A DNA stretch of 64,000 nt from Asanoa ferruginea (lineage in GTDB: Bacteria > Actinomycetota > Actinomycetes > Mycobacteriales > Micromonosporaceae), in contig NZ_QUMQ01000001.1 in NCBI RefSeq assembly GCF_003387075.1, forward strand, positions 744,001 to 808,000, written 5' to 3'. Below, one piece after another: positions 29,343 to 39,487 of the stretch. The notes under the pieces were generated by a model. The model did no database searches. It was not told the origin of the DNA and saw only the letters and a list, made by a program, of their open reading frames with translations. A program made the position numbers and the translations under genes. How positions within the stretch are numbered: position 1 is the stretch's first letter; the number at the start of each line of letters is the position of its first letter.

Positions 29343-30329
29343 GTGTCGAGCCAGGCAGAGACCCCTTCGACCGACAAATCAGACACGACTACGACAGAGT
29401 CGGCGGCACCTCGACACGCGAAGGACTTTGACCTCGCGGGTGGCACCGGCCTGATCGCCGACCCGGCGGCGGACGACAGTGTCCGGATCCTGCCAATCGT
29501 CCCGCCGGCCGGACCAAACCCGGCCCCGAACCAGACCAGCACGGGTACGACCGAACGCAGCACCGCGACCCCCGACACCCCGGTGATCACCGGCCTCGAC
29601 ACGATGGCCGGCCCGGAGACGGCTGCACCGGCGCACGCACCCGATCGCACGCCGGCCAGCGAGGGAACCGGTGGCGGTGGCGCTGTCGACGGCGGAACTG
29701 GCTCCGGATTTGACGGTGACAGCGGTGGCGTCGCTGGCGACGGCACCGGACCTGGTGGCGCAAACACGACCGGAGGCGGCATCGCGGTCGCAACCGGCAC
29801 CGCGCCCGCCCCGGCCGACGGCATCGCGGTCGTAACCGGCACCGCGCCCGCCCCGGCCGACGGCATCGCGGTTGTAACCGGCACCGCGCCCGGCCCGGCC
29901 GACGGTATCGACCTCGAACGGCCGGCCAGCCCCGGCGACGTCAGCGCCGAACGTCTGCCGACCCGGCTCAGCATCAACAAGGCCAAGCACGCGGCGGCGG
30001 CGCAGACCGGCATCTTCCGCCTCGGCGACCTGGTCCACTCGGACGCCCGCCCCACCCCCGAGGGCAGCCACATGCTCGGCATCGTGGCCTGGGGCACCGC
30101 GCTGGCCCTGGCCGGCGTCGGCGTCGGCATCCGCGGCCTGGCGGCGATCATCGGCGGCCTCGCACCGGCCTGGTATCAACCGGCCCTGATCGGCGCCGGC
30201 CTGCTCGGCGTGCTGCTGACGGTGGCCGCGTTCGTCACCATCCAACGCCGCTACGCACCCTGGCTGATGCTGGCTTTCGCCACCATTCCACTGGCCGTCA
30301 GCATCGCCCTGACGATCATCGCCCTATAA
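29343..30329 (+). CDS. Membrane protein with long disordered, repeat-containing N-terminus
   Basis: A 328-residue protein (GTG start). Residues about 1-225 are Ala/Gly/Thr/Pro-rich and without predicted fold, including three 14-residue repeats (GIAVxTGTAPxPAD). Residues about 245-328 hold three hydrophobic segments. There is no signal peptide, so the disordered part is probably cytosolic. No domain is recognised. A clear bidirectional hairpin follows. Confidence 0.75.
   Translation: MSSQAETPSTDKSDTTTTESAAPRHAKDFDLAGGTGLIADPAADDSVRILPIVPPAGPNPAPNQTSTGTTERSTATPDTPVITGLDTMAGPETAAPAHAPDRTPASEGTGGGGAVDGGTGSGFDGDSGGVAGDGTGPGGANTTGGGIAVATGTAPAPADGIAVVTGTAPAPADGIAVVTGTAPGPADGIDLERPASPGDVSAERLPTRLSINKAKHAAAAQTGIFRLGDLVHSDARPTPEGSHMLGIVAWGTALALAGVGVGIRGLAAIIGGLAPAWYQPALIGAGLLGVLLTVAAFVTIQRRYAPWLMLAFATIPLAVSIALTIIAL
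29778..29903 (+). repeat. Three tandem copies of a 42-bp in-frame repeat
   Basis: Copies at 29778-29819, 29820-29861 and 29862-29903 differ at only a few bases and each encodes 14 residues. A short fourth fragment (GACGGTATCGAC) follows. The near-identity suggests recent slippage or recombination, so copy number may vary between strains. Confidence 0.9.
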
Positions 30330-30337
30330 CGCGAAAA

Positions 30338-30382
30338 TCCCGCGCATCCACCTAGGCGGATTGCCTTTGTGGATGCGCGGGA
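30338..30382. terminator. Bidirectional terminator hairpin
   Basis: 14-bp perfect arms (30338-30351 and 30369-30382) enclose a 17-nt loop, placed between the convergent membrane-protein and cysM genes. Short A- and T-containing flanks on both sides fit use in both directions. Confidence 0.8.
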
Positions 30383-30394
30383 ATTGCTATTCGG

Positions 30395-31372
<978 letters not shown>

Positions 31373-31699
31373 TCAACGCGACGTGGAGCGGCCGAGCATC
31401 GCTGCCGCGGCGGCGAAGCCGAACGCGCCACCGGCGACGGCCGGCAGGATCGTCACGTTGTCGCCGTCGGACAGCTTGGCGTCGAGCGAGCCGAGGAAGC
31501 GGACGTCTTCGTCGTTGACGTAGATGTTGACGAAGCGGTGCAGCCCGCCCTGGTCGGTGATCAGCCGGCCGCGCAGGCCGGAGTGCCGGCTGTCGAGATC
31601 GGCGAGCAGCGCGGCGAGCGTGTCACCGGCGCCCTCGACGGTCTTCGCGCCGCCGGTGTAGGTGCGCAGGATGGTGGGGATGCGGACCTCGATAGCCAT
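31373..31699 (-). CDS. cysO: CysO-like sulfur carrier (MoaD/ThiS fold) with C-terminal extension
   Basis: Ubiquitin-fold sulfur carrier of 108 residues. VNIYVNDEDVRFLG and DNVTILPAVAGG match the mycobacterial CysO sequence closely. In that family the protein ends at the diglycine that carries the thiocarboxylate. Here Gly90-Gly91 is followed by 17 more residues (AFGFAAAAAMLGRSTSR) before the stop, so activation would need proteolysis. The adjacent JAMM peptidase is the obvious candidate. ATG 31699 is chosen by family alignment; ATG 31705 is also possible. Confidence 0.92.
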   Translation of the reverse strand: MAIEVRIPTILRTYTGGAKTVEGAGDTLAALLADLDSRHSGLRGRLITDQGGLHRFVNIYVNDEDVRFLGSLDAKLSDGDNVTILPAVAGGAFGFAAAAAMLGRSTSR

Positions 31700-31763
31700 G
31701 ATCATTTGCTCCTGGGAAGAACGGCGGTCGGGATTGGGAACGGGTGTTGGACGGCAGCGGGGG

Positions 31764-32255
31764 TCAGCGGCCGGGCGAACACTCGTAGTCGACCGTCGTC
31801 GGGCTCTGCCCGAACATGTATGACTGAACGGCGTGCGGGTCCACGTTGGGCTCAACGATCTGGACCGGCTCCTCGGTTACGACGCCGTCGACGATGCGGT
31901 AGGAGCGGATCTCCTCGCCGTCGGGCTCGCGGGTCGACACCAGCAGGTAGTGGGCGCCGGGCTCGCCGGCGAAGGAGACGTCGGTGCGCGACGGGTAGGC
32001 CTCGGTCGCGGTGTGCGAGTGGTAGATGACCACCGGCTCCTCGTCGCGGTCGTCCATCTCGCGCCAGACCCTGAGCTGCTCCATCGAGTCGAACTCATAG
32101 AAGGTCATCGACCGGGCGGCATTGTCCATCGGGATGTGGCGCACCGGGGTGTCGCTGCCGACCGGGCCCGCGACGACGCCGCACGCCTCGTCGGGATGGT
32201 CGCGGCGTGCGTGCGCGATGATCGCGTCGATGATCGACCGGTCGATGCTCAGCAC
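31764..32255 (-). CDS. mec: JAMM/MPN metallopeptidase of the CysO system (Mec-type)
   Basis: A 163-residue zinc peptidase of the Mov34/MPN/PAD-1 family. The complete JAMM motif is visible: Glu23, then HSHTATEAYPSRTD (His79, His81, Ser89, Asp92). In mycobacteria this enzyme releases cysteine from CysO-cysteine. Here it may also remove the C-terminal extension of CysO. GTG 32255 is the start. The gene lies 64 nt upstream of cysO on the same strand. Confidence 0.94.
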   Translation of the reverse strand: MLSIDRSIIDAIIAHARRDHPDEACGVVAGPVGSDTPVRHIPMDNAARSMTFYEFDSMEQLRVWREMDDRDEEPVVIYHSHTATEAYPSRTDVSFAGEPGAHYLLVSTREPDGEEIRSYRIVDGVVTEEPVQIVEPNVDPHAVQSYMFGQSPTTVDYECSPGR

Positions 32256-32309
32256 TCGACAAGCTTACCGTCTGGGGCGCATGCGCCGGGACGTGGCAGC
32301 GGTCACGCG

Positions 32310-32804
32310 TCACTCCGTCAACGCGGTGAGCAACGACTCCTGGAGATAGCCGAGGTAGGCGTAGACCGAGAGCTGGAAGACCCGCGACGAGGAGGGGTCG
32401 CTCAGCACGGCGTCGTCGAGTTCCTCACCCAGGTCGGTGTCGACGCTGATGTCGAGCCGCACGCCCATCGCCAGCCGGGCGTCGTTGAGCGCCCGCAGCC
32501 AGGCCTCGGCCGACTCCACGTCGAGGCGGACCTCGCCGCCGGTGCTGGCGGGCAGCGCGGCCAGGATGGCGCCGGCCTGGTCGATCTTGCCGGTCTTGAG
32601 GTCGCCCTCGGTGAACCGGCGGAACTCGGCCGACTCTTCGGCGTTGGTCGGGTAGATGTCGGGGAAGAGCCGGTCGACGACCGGGTCCTTCAGGTCGAAG
32701 CCGTCGGTCAGCAGACCGACGACCTCGGTCGCGACCTTGCGCAGCACCCGAACCTCGTCGGGCGCGAAGGTCGCGACACAGTGCTCTCCATAGCGGCGAA
32801 ACAT
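32310..32804 (-). CDS. DUF2017 family protein
   Basis: A 164-residue protein starting FRRYGEHCVATFAPDEVRVLRKVATEVVGLL and ending in a helical FQLSVYAYLGYLQESLLTALTE. These fit DUF2017, an actinobacterial family of unknown function almost always found between clpS and the mec gene, as here. It follows the clpS stop by 3 nt. Confidence 0.9.
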   Translation of the reverse strand: MFRRYGEHCVATFAPDEVRVLRKVATEVVGLLTDGFDLKDPVVDRLFPDIYPTNAEESAEFRRFTEGDLKTGKIDQAGAILAALPASTGGEVRLDVESAEAWLRALNDARLAMGVRLDISVDTDLGEELDDAVLSDPSSSRVFQLSVYAYLGYLQESLLTALTE

Positions 32805-32807
32805 GGG

Positions 32808-33098
32808 TCAGTTCTGCTCGACCGTCGCCCATAGGCCGTAGCCATGCAGGCACGAAGCGTCATATTCCATCCGCTCGCGAGCGCCCGCGGAAACCGCCGC
32901 GCGGCCTTTGTTGTGCACGTCGAGCATCAGCGCCTGGGCCTTGTCATGGTCGTAGCCGAACTGCTTCTGGAAGACCCAGGTCACATAGGTCATCAAGTTG
33001 ACCGGATCGTCGTGGACGACAGTGATCCAGGGACGGTCCGTCGCCGGCAGGGTCTCGACGTCCGGCGACTGCACGGGGGTCGTCTGCGGGGCTGCCAC
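32808..33098 (-). CDS. clpS: ATP-dependent Clp protease adaptor ClpS
   Basis: N-end-rule adaptor that hands substrates to ClpAP/ClpCP. It is 96 residues: a short flexible N-terminus, then the core [43 protein letters not shown], and the final [13 protein letters not shown]. The conserved binding-pocket elements (DDPVN, H in VHNKG) are present. The start is GTG 33098. A longer frame upstream lies opposite and inside the GTPase gene and was dismissed. Confidence 0.93.
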   Translation of the reverse strand: MAAPQTTPVQSPDVETLPATDRPWITVVHDDPVNLMTYVTWVFQKQFGYDHDKAQALMLDVHNKGRAAVSAGARERMEYDASCLHGYGLWATVEQN

Positions 33099-33177
33099 AC
33101 CGCCATCGTACGAGCATTTCGATGCGCCGACGACCGCCACATGCGCCTCACTAGCGCTCATCTGTCGTGGGCGCCGA

Positions 33178-34734
33178 TCAGGCGAGGAGGATCCCGTGAT
33201 CGACGGCTTCGGCCAGCACCCCGGCCAGGGCCTTGTGGGTCGCGTCGAGCCGGCGGGAGATCTCGCGGAGCAGCTCGAGCTCGACACTGCGGATCGACCG
33301 TTGTGCCCACGAGCGGGCCCGGTTGGTGTCGGCGGACCCGGCGAGGCGCCACTGGCCGTAGCAGCCACCGGCCAGCCCGACGCCGACCGACGGGAGGATC
33401 GTGCGGCCCGGCTCGACCGCGTAGGCGGCGAGCCCCGCGACCGCACCGGCGCCGGCCACCGTCGCCACGCCGGCGGTGCTGGTGATCAGGAGGACCTTGT
33501 CGAGGTCACGGGCGTTGCGGTCGTCGGCGAGGCCGCGCCGCACGCCTGCCGCCACCCGGCGCCGGATGCCCTCGTCGGGCGTGGCGCCCAGGACCTGGGT
33601 GGCGGCCCCGGCTAGTAGGCGGTCGACGGCCGCGTCGCACTCGGCCACCGCCCGCAGAGAGAGCGCGTGCATCTCGCGGTCGAGCGTCTCGGGCAGGCCG
33701 GCCGGGCCGCTGCCGAACACGATCTCCTGCACGCAGCGGAGGTGGATGTTGGCCAGCTCGATGGAGAGCCGCTGCCGGACGAGGTGGGTCTCGTCGCGCG
33801 CGGCCTTCTCTAGTCGCTCGGCCCAGTCGGACTCGTGTGCGCCCTCGGCGACCCGGACGGTGCGCATCGCGTTGGGCGGCACCGGCGGGTTGTCGCTGGC
33901 CCGGACCATGCCCTCTTCGGCGGCCCACTCGGTGAGCGCGCGGCGCAGGAACGCGGTGTCGCCGGCACCCGGGTCGACGGCGAACCAGGGCGCGTCGGCC
34001 AGCGCCGGCACCGCGGTGGCGATCGCCAGCCGCTGCGCCTCGACCGCGCCGGCGGCCGGGTCGTCGTCGCCGAGGCCGGGCGCGACCTCGCCGAGGTCGA
34101 GCAGGTCGAGGTGGCTGGTGGCCAGCGCCGGCGCCTCGGCGAACCAGCCGCCCTCGGGGCGCGGCGTCACGACGAAGAAGACGGCGGCGTTGGTCTGCGC
34201 GACCTCGCCGAGAATGTCGAGCTCGAAGCGGCCGGGTAGCTGGCCGGCACTCAGCACATACATCACCGCGCCGCCGCGGGCGACGGCGTCGTGCAGCACC
34301 CGGCCGCCGGCGACGTTGAGCGTCTCGGTGTCGGGGGCGTCGACGAGGGTGAAGTGGCGCAGCAGCGGGTCGGGCAGGCTGAGCTCCACCCGGCGGGGCG
34401 GGCGGGCCGCGGCGGGCTCGTCGGCCGGCGGGATGACCCGGAACGGGTGTGCCTTGCGGGCGCCGGGCAGGTAGGAACAGACGTCTTTGCCGTGGCCGTG
34501 GTTGACCACCAGGTAGCTCGCCGACGGCACGTCGAGCAGCGGACCGACGGACCCGACCAGCGCGGCGACGACCTCGCTGCGGCCGCTGCCCTTGGCGCCG
34601 AGCGCGACGACCGCCAACGGCTCGTCGGGGATCGGCTCGAGCTCCGGACCACGCAGCCGGCTGGGGGTCCGCCGCTGATGCGGCAGGGAGATGATGTCTG
34701 CCCCGGTCAGCCGATCGAGCGTGTCTGAGCCCAT
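33178..34734 (-). CDS. Dynamin-like/P-loop GTPase family protein with degenerate P-loop
   Basis: A 518-residue protein with an N-terminal P-loop domain: [14 protein letters not shown] (usual GxxxxGK[ST], here Arg for Lys), then LVDAPDTE as the DxxG-like switch. Two hydrophobic segments lie near residues 435-480, flanked by long helical stretches, a layout like bacterial dynamin-like or Era-type membrane GTPases. ATG 34734 has GGGAGG about 8 nt upstream. The nucleotide and role are uncertain. It is divergent from the large LuxR regulator. Confidence 0.7.
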   Translation of the reverse strand: MGSDTLDRLTGADIISLPHQRRTPSRLRGPELEPIPDEPLAVVALGAKGSGRSEVVAALVGSVGPLLDVPSASYLVVNHGHGKDVCSYLPGARKAHPFRVIPPADEPAAARPPRRVELSLPDPLLRHFTLVDAPDTETLNVAGGRVLHDAVARGGAVMYVLSAGQLPGRFELDILGEVAQTNAAVFFVVTPRPEGGWFAEAPALATSHLDLLDLGEVAPGLGDDDPAAGAVEAQRLAIATAVPALADAPWFAVDPGAGDTAFLRRALTEWAAEEGMVRASDNPPVPPNAMRTVRVAEGAHESDWAERLEKAARDETHLVRQRLSIELANIHLRCVQEIVFGSGPAGLPETLDREMHALSLRAVAECDAAVDRLLAGAATQVLGATPDEGIRRRVAAGVRRGLADDRNARDLDKVLLITSTAGVATVAGAGAVAGLAAYAVEPGRTILPSVGVGLAGGCYGQWRLAGSADTNRARSWAQRSIRSVELELLREISRRLDATHKALAGVLAEAVDHGILLA

Positions 34735-34837
34735 GCCTGCGCCTCCCTGATCTGACCTGCGCGCGGCGATCACCGTCCGCACTTCATCAAGCACCGGAAC
34801 GCTATGCGAACCGCCACCTAACATGACAGGTGCGCCA

Positions 34838-34868
34838 CTACTCAATGCCGGCCTAGCGCGCTACTCAA
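34838..34868 (+). promoter_or_regulatory. Direct repeat in the LuxR promoter region
   Basis: CTACTCAA occurs at 34838-34845 and 34861-34868, 23 nt apart (about two helical turns), upstream of the LuxR-type gene and the divergent GTPase. An A+T-rich stretch follows at 34900-34915. A candidate activator or sigma-factor site only. Confidence 0.3.
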
Positions 34869-34922
34869 CTTCAACCCGTTACGGGGAGTACCCATCGCCA
34901 TTACTCTCTATATGCTGCGGTG

Positions 34923-37583
34923 ATGGGTCCGTGGAGATTTGTCGGCCGTGCCGCAGAGCTCAACCGTCTCATCTCGACCGCCTCGGGCGGAAGGGGAAGA
35001 GGACTCATATTTGGTGGCAGTGCCGGCATCGGAAAGAGCCGCCTGTTACGCGAGGGCGTGGCCGCTCTCGACACTGATCGACTCGCGGTCTGGACGGCTT
35101 CGGCCAACGTCGCGACCGCCTCGTTGCCGTTCGGCGGGCTGGCCCAGGTGCTGCCCACCGACCAACCGCCCGGCCTGACCGCCGCCGCCCTGTTGCGCTG
35201 GGCCGTCGAGGCGCTCAACCAGCAGGCCGCCGGCCGGCCGATCGTGCTCGCGATCGACGACGCGCACCTGCTCGACCCGTCGTCGGCCGCGCTGGTCTAC
35301 CTGATGGCCCGCGACGAGGGCGCGACGGTGCTCGGCACGCTGCGCAGCGGCGAGCAGTTCCCACACCCGATCGCGGCACTGTGGACCGACGACCTGGTCG
35401 AGATGGTCGAGCTCGACCCGATGTCGGTCGACGACGTGAGTGGTCTGTTGACCCAGATGCTCGAGGGCCCGGTCGACCACGCCAGCGCCGAGAAGCTGTG
35501 GAAGCTGTCCGAGGGCAACGCGCTGTTCCTCCGCGAGCTGGTCCTGGCCGCAAAGCAGGCCGGCGAGTTCACCAACAAGTTCGGCGTCAACCGGTGGACC
35601 GGCAAGCTCGAGCTGGCGCCGAGCCTGACCGACCTGATCGACGCCCGCATCGGCGAGCTCACCCCGGGCGTCCGCACGGTCGTCGAGCTGGCCGCGTTCG
35701 GTGAGCCGATCGGCTTCGACCTGCTGATCAAGGCGACCGACCCGGCCGACGTCGAGGTCGCCGAGGAGCGCGGGCTGATCCGGGTGGTCGACAGTGACCG
35801 GCGCAAAAACGTCCGGCTGCACCACCCGCTCTACGGCGAGGTGGTCCGCCGGCGCTGCCCGACCGTGCGCACCCGCCGCCTCGAGGCGCAGCTCGCCGAC
35901 CTGGTCCAGGCGGCCGGCGCCCGGCGCCGCGACGACCTGCTGCGGGTCGCGGTCTGGCGGCTCGACTCGGGCACCGCGCAAGACCCGATGCAGTTGCTGA
36001 TGGCCGGCGCGCAGGCGTTCGCCGGCTTCGACGTGCCGCTCGCCACCCGGCTCGCCCGGGCCGCACTCGACGCCGGCGGCGGGTTCGACGCGGCCGAGCT
36101 GCTCTCGACCATGTTGATGTTCAGCGACCAGCCGCTAGAGGCGATCGCCGTGCTCGACGCGGTCGAGAAGCAGGCCACCTCCAACGACCGCCGGGCCCGC
36201 TGGCTGGTGGTCCGCGGCCTGGTCAGCAACTGGGGGCTCAGCCGCGAGTCGACCCCCGACGAGCTGGCCGTCGACGCGAAGGCGCTGATCGACCCGGCCG
36301 ACCAGTGCCGGGTCCGCTCGTTCGAAGCGATCATGCGGCTGCACCGGCTGGAAAGCGCCGCGGCGCTCAAGATCGCCCGTTCCATCCTCGACCGGCCGGC
36401 CGCCTCGGTGGCCGCCCGCGGCCTGGCCCAGTGCACGATCGCCCACCTACAGGCCGCCCAGGGCGAGTCGCGGGCCAGCGAGCGGGCCATCGCGAGTGTC
36501 CAGGCCGACGCGCCGTTGTGGCGCGCCGACATGCCCTACCTCCAGCTCGCCCTCGAGCTGGCCCGCGGCACCCGGCTGGCGCTGGTCGGCGACGTGGCCG
36601 GCATCGACGCGATCGTCGCCGACGAGTTCGCCGACCTGGCCGACGCGGGCGACTTCCGGCTCGGCTCGGGCTACCTGTCGATCCTGCGCGCCCAGGCCGC
36701 CCGGCTGCGCGGCCAGTCCGCCGAGGCCCTGCGCACCAGCGTGCAGGCGTGCGCGGTGCTGGCGACCAGCCGGATCTACGCGGGCCTGGCCCATGCCGAG
36801 CGGGCGCAGGCACACGCGATGCGCGGCGAGGTCGACGAGGCCCGTGGCGCGATGGACGACTCCGACGAGGTGCAGGCGCCGATCATGGCGATCCTCTACC
36901 CCTGGCGCGAGCAGGCCCGGGCCGCCGTGGTGGCCGCCGCCGGCGACGTGCCGGGCGCGGTCGACATCCTGCGCCGGCTGGTCTGGCGGCTGCGCGCCGA
37001 CGGCTTCGCCGGACACGAGGTGCTCGCGCTGCACGACCTGGTGCGGCTGGCCCGCGCGACCGAGCGGATCAACTGGCCCGAGGAGCATGACCCGGCGCAG
37101 ACCGTCGCCGACCGCCTCACCGAGCTGGCCGGCACGCTCGACGGCGACCTGCCGGAAATCATGGCCACTCACGCGCAGGCACACGCCCGCCGGTCCGGCA
37201 AAGACCTGCTGATCGCCGCCGACCTCTTCCGGGTCAAAGGGCTCTGGGTCTACGCCGCCGAGGCCGCCACCGGCGCGGCCGCCCGGTTCCGCGAGTCACG
37301 CACGGGCGATGCCGCCTCCGCCACCCGCATGGTCGACGAGCTGCTGACCCATTGCGACATGCTGCGTACCCCCGCGCTCGGGTTGTCCAAGCCCGCCCTC
37401 ACCGAGCGCGAGCGCCAGATCGCCCGGCTCGCCGCGTCCGGCGTCTCCAGCCGGGAGATCGCCGCCCAGCTCTACCTGTCGACCCGCACGATCGAAAACC
37501 ACCTGCAACGGGTGTACGCGAAACTGGGCATCGCCGGCCGCGGCCAGCTCGGGGGCGCTTTGCGGATGGTTCCCGACGCCTGA
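34923..37583 (+). CDS. Large ATPase LuxR-family regulator (LAL)
   Basis: An 886-residue regulator of the MalT/LAL class. The N-terminal AAA domain has Walker A GGSAGIGKS (residues about 31-39) and Walker B IVLAIDDAHLLD (about 103-114). A long, helical TPR-like middle follows. The C-terminal LuxR helix-turn-helix reads LTERERQIARLAASGVSSREIAAQLYLSTRTIENHLQRVYAKLGI. ATG 34923 is used; GTG 34920 adds one residue. Such proteins often control secondary metabolism or sugar genes; the target here is not apparent. Confidence 0.92.
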   Translation: MGPWRFVGRAAELNRLISTASGGRGRGLIFGGSAGIGKSRLLREGVAALDTDRLAVWTASANVATASLPFGGLAQVLPTDQPPGLTAAALLRWAVEALNQQAAGRPIVLAIDDAHLLDPSSAALVYLMARDEGATVLGTLRSGEQFPHPIAALWTDDLVEMVELDPMSVDDVSGLLTQMLEGPVDHASAEKLWKLSEGNALFLRELVLAAKQAGEFTNKFGVNRWTGKLELAPSLTDLIDARIGELTPGVRTVVELAAFGEPIGFDLLIKATDPADVEVAEERGLIRVVDSDRRKNVRLHHPLYGEVVRRRCPTVRTRRLEAQLADLVQAAGARRRDDLLRVAVWRLDSGTAQDPMQLLMAGAQAFAGFDVPLATRLARAALDAGGGFDAAELLSTMLMFSDQPLEAIAVLDAVEKQATSNDRRARWLVVRGLVSNWGLSRESTPDELAVDAKALIDPADQCRVRSFEAIMRLHRLESAAALKIARSILDRPAASVAARGLAQCTIAHLQAAQGESRASERAIASVQADAPLWRADMPYLQLALELARGTRLALVGDVAGIDAIVADEFADLADAGDFRLGSGYLSILRAQAARLRGQSAEALRTSVQACAVLATSRIYAGLAHAERAQAHAMRGEVDEARGAMDDSDEVQAPIMAILYPWREQARAAVVAAAGDVPGAVDILRRLVWRLRADGFAGHEVLALHDLVRLARATERINWPEEHDPAQTVADRLTELAGTLDGDLPEIMATHAQAHARRSGKDLLIAADLFRVKGLWVYAAEAATGAAARFRESRTGDAASATRMVDELLTHCDMLRTPALGLSKPALTERERQIARLAASGVSSREIAAQLYLSTRTIENHLQRVYAKLGIAGRGQLGGALRMVPDA

Positions 37584-37609
37584 CCCAGCCAGCCTCTTAG
37601 GCTGGGGGG

Positions 37610-38896
37610 ATGACCATGGGCCGCCCCGCCTTATTCACCGACCACTACGAGCTGACGATGGTCAGTGCCGCGCTCAAGGACGGCACCGCCGACCGGCAGT
37701 CCGTTTTCGAGGTGTTCGCGCGGCGGCTGCCGCCGGGCCGCCGCTATGGAGTGGTGGCCGGCACGGGCCGGTTGATCGACCTGCTCCGCGAGTTCCGCTT
37801 CACCGACGACGAACTCGGCTACCTGCGCGACCGCGGCATCGTCGACGCGACGACGGCCGAATGGCTGGCGGGTTTCCGCTTCCAGGGCGACATCGAGGGG
37901 TACGCCGAGGGCGAGCTGTTCTTCCCCGGCTCCCCGATCCTGACGGTCTCCGGGACGTTCGCGGAGTGCGTACTCCTGGAAACGCTCGTGCTCTCGGTCC
38001 TCAACCACGACAGCGCGATCGCGGCGGCCGCGGCCCGGATGGTCACCGCCGCCCGCGGCCGCGGCATGATCGAGATGGGCTCGCGGAGGGCGCACGAGGA
38101 GGCCGCGGTGGCCGCCACCCGCGCCGCCTACCTGGCCGGCTTCTCCTCCACCTCCAACCTGGCCGCCGGCATGCGCTACGGCATCCCGACCGCGGGCACC
38201 GCCGCGCACGCGTTCACGCTGCTGCACGACAGCGAGGCCAACGCGTTCGCCTCACAGGTCGCGACACTCGGCAAGAACACCACGCTGCTCGTCGACACCT
38301 ATGACATCGCGGAGGGCATCCGCACCGCGATCGCGGTGGCCGGCCCGGAGTTGCGCGCGATCCGGATCGACTCGGGCGACCTGTCGGTGCTCGCCCAACA
38401 CTCGCGCGAGTTGCTCGACTCGCTGGGCGCCACCGAAACCAAGATCATCGTGTCCGGCGACCTCGACGAATACTCGATCGCGGCGCTGGCCGCCGAGCCG
38501 GTCGACATCTACGGCGCCGGCACCTCGGTCGTCACCGGTTCCGGCGCGCCGACCGCGGGGCTGGTCTACAAGCTGGTCGAGGTCGACGGCCGGCCGGTGG
38601 TGAAGCGCTCGGAACACAAGGCCACCGTGGGCGGCCGCAAGATCGCGGTGCGCCGGCACAAGCCGACCGGCACGGCGACCGAGGAGATCGTGGTCTCGCA
38701 GGGAACGCCCGAGCCCCGCACCGGCGACCGGCTCCTGCAACGCCCGTTCGTGGCCGCCGGCGAGCCGGTCGACCTGCCGTCGCTGACCGAGTCCCGGGAA
38801 CACCTGCGGCAGGGATTGATCTCGATCCCCTGGGAGGGGCTCAAGCTGTCGGCGGGCGATCCCGCAGTGCCGGTCACTGTCGTACCCGCGCGTTAG
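37610..38896 (+). CDS. pncB: Nicotinate phosphoribosyltransferase
   Basis: NAD salvage enzyme forming nicotinate mononucleotide from nicotinate and PRPP with ATP. About 428 residues: ALFTDHYELTMVSAALKDG, VFEVFARRLPPGRRYGV, SRRAHEEAAVAATRAAYLAGFSSTSN (substrate-binding SxR and the phosphorylated-His region), and AIRIDSGDLSVLA for PRPP. ATG 37616 is an alternative start with better spacing from GGGGGG. pncA and a transporter follow on the same strand, giving a nicotinamide salvage cluster. Confidence 0.95.
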   Translation: MTMGRPALFTDHYELTMVSAALKDGTADRQSVFEVFARRLPPGRRYGVVAGTGRLIDLLREFRFTDDELGYLRDRGIVDATTAEWLAGFRFQGDIEGYAEGELFFPGSPILTVSGTFAECVLLETLVLSVLNHDSAIAAAAARMVTAARGRGMIEMGSRRAHEEAAVAATRAAYLAGFSSTSNLAAGMRYGIPTAGTAAHAFTLLHDSEANAFASQVATLGKNTTLLVDTYDIAEGIRTAIAVAGPELRAIRIDSGDLSVLAQHSRELLDSLGATETKIIVSGDLDEYSIAALAAEPVDIYGAGTSVVTGSGAPTAGLVYKLVEVDGRPVVKRSEHKATVGGRKIAVRRHKPTGTATEEIVVSQGTPEPRTGDRLLQRPFVAAGEPVDLPSLTESREHLRQGLISIPWEGLKLSAGDPAVPVTVVPAR

Positions 38897-38905
38897 GGTT
38901 TGAAC

Positions 38906-39487
38906 ATGAGTCGCGCCTTGATCATCGTCGACACGCAGATTGACTTCGCCGAGGGCGGCTCGCTGCCCGTCGCCGGCGGCGCCGATGTGGCTTCCGGGAT
39001 CACGGCGGCGCTGGCCGGCCGGGGCGACCGCTGGGCACACGTCGTGGCGACCAAAGACTTCCACATCGACCCGGGCGGCCACTTCAGCGAGCACCCCGAC
39101 TTCGTCACCACGTGGCCGGCACACACCGTGGTCGGCACGCCCGGTTCCGACTTCCACCCCAACCTCGAGACCGGCGCGATCGAGGCGATCTTCCACAAGG
39201 GCCAGCACGCCGCGGCCTACAGCGGCTTCGAGGGCCGCACCGAAGACGGCGTCGGCCTGGCCACCTGGCTGCGCGACCACGACATCGACGAAGTCGAGGT
39301 GGTCGGCCTGACCACCGACCACTGCGTCCAGGCGACCAGCCTCGACGCGGCCCGCCAGGGCTTCAAGACCACCGTCCTGCTCGACCTCACGGCGGGCGTC
39401 CTGCCCGACACCACCGAAGAAGCCGTCGAGCGGTTGCGCGAGGCGGGCATCACGCTCGTCGGCAAGCCCATCGTCCGTTCCGCATGA
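38906..39487 (+). CDS. pncA: Nicotinamidase (isochorismatase family)
   Basis: Hydrolyses nicotinamide to nicotinate, feeding PncB encoded just upstream. The 193 residues include Asp in IIVDTQIDFAEGG, metal ligands in TKDFHIDPGGHFSEHP, and the nucleophile cysteine in TTDHCVQATSLDAARQGF. ATG 38906 gives the usual family start. It follows pncB by 9 nt, and its stop overlaps the MFS start. Confidence 0.94.
   Translation: MSRALIIVDTQIDFAEGGSLPVAGGADVASGITAALAGRGDRWAHVVATKDFHIDPGGHFSEHPDFVTTWPAHTVVGTPGSDFHPNLETGAIEAIFHKGQHAAAYSGFEGRTEDGVGLATWLRDHDIDEVEVVGLTTDHCVQATSLDAARQGFKTTVLLDLTAGVLPDTTEEAVERLREAGITLVGKPIVRSA

Noticed and set aside
33099-33446. N-terminal extension of clpS into the GTPase gene
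   Set aside because: The extra residues are Arg/Pro/Ser-rich, read the GTPase region in a wrong frame, and do not resemble ClpS.
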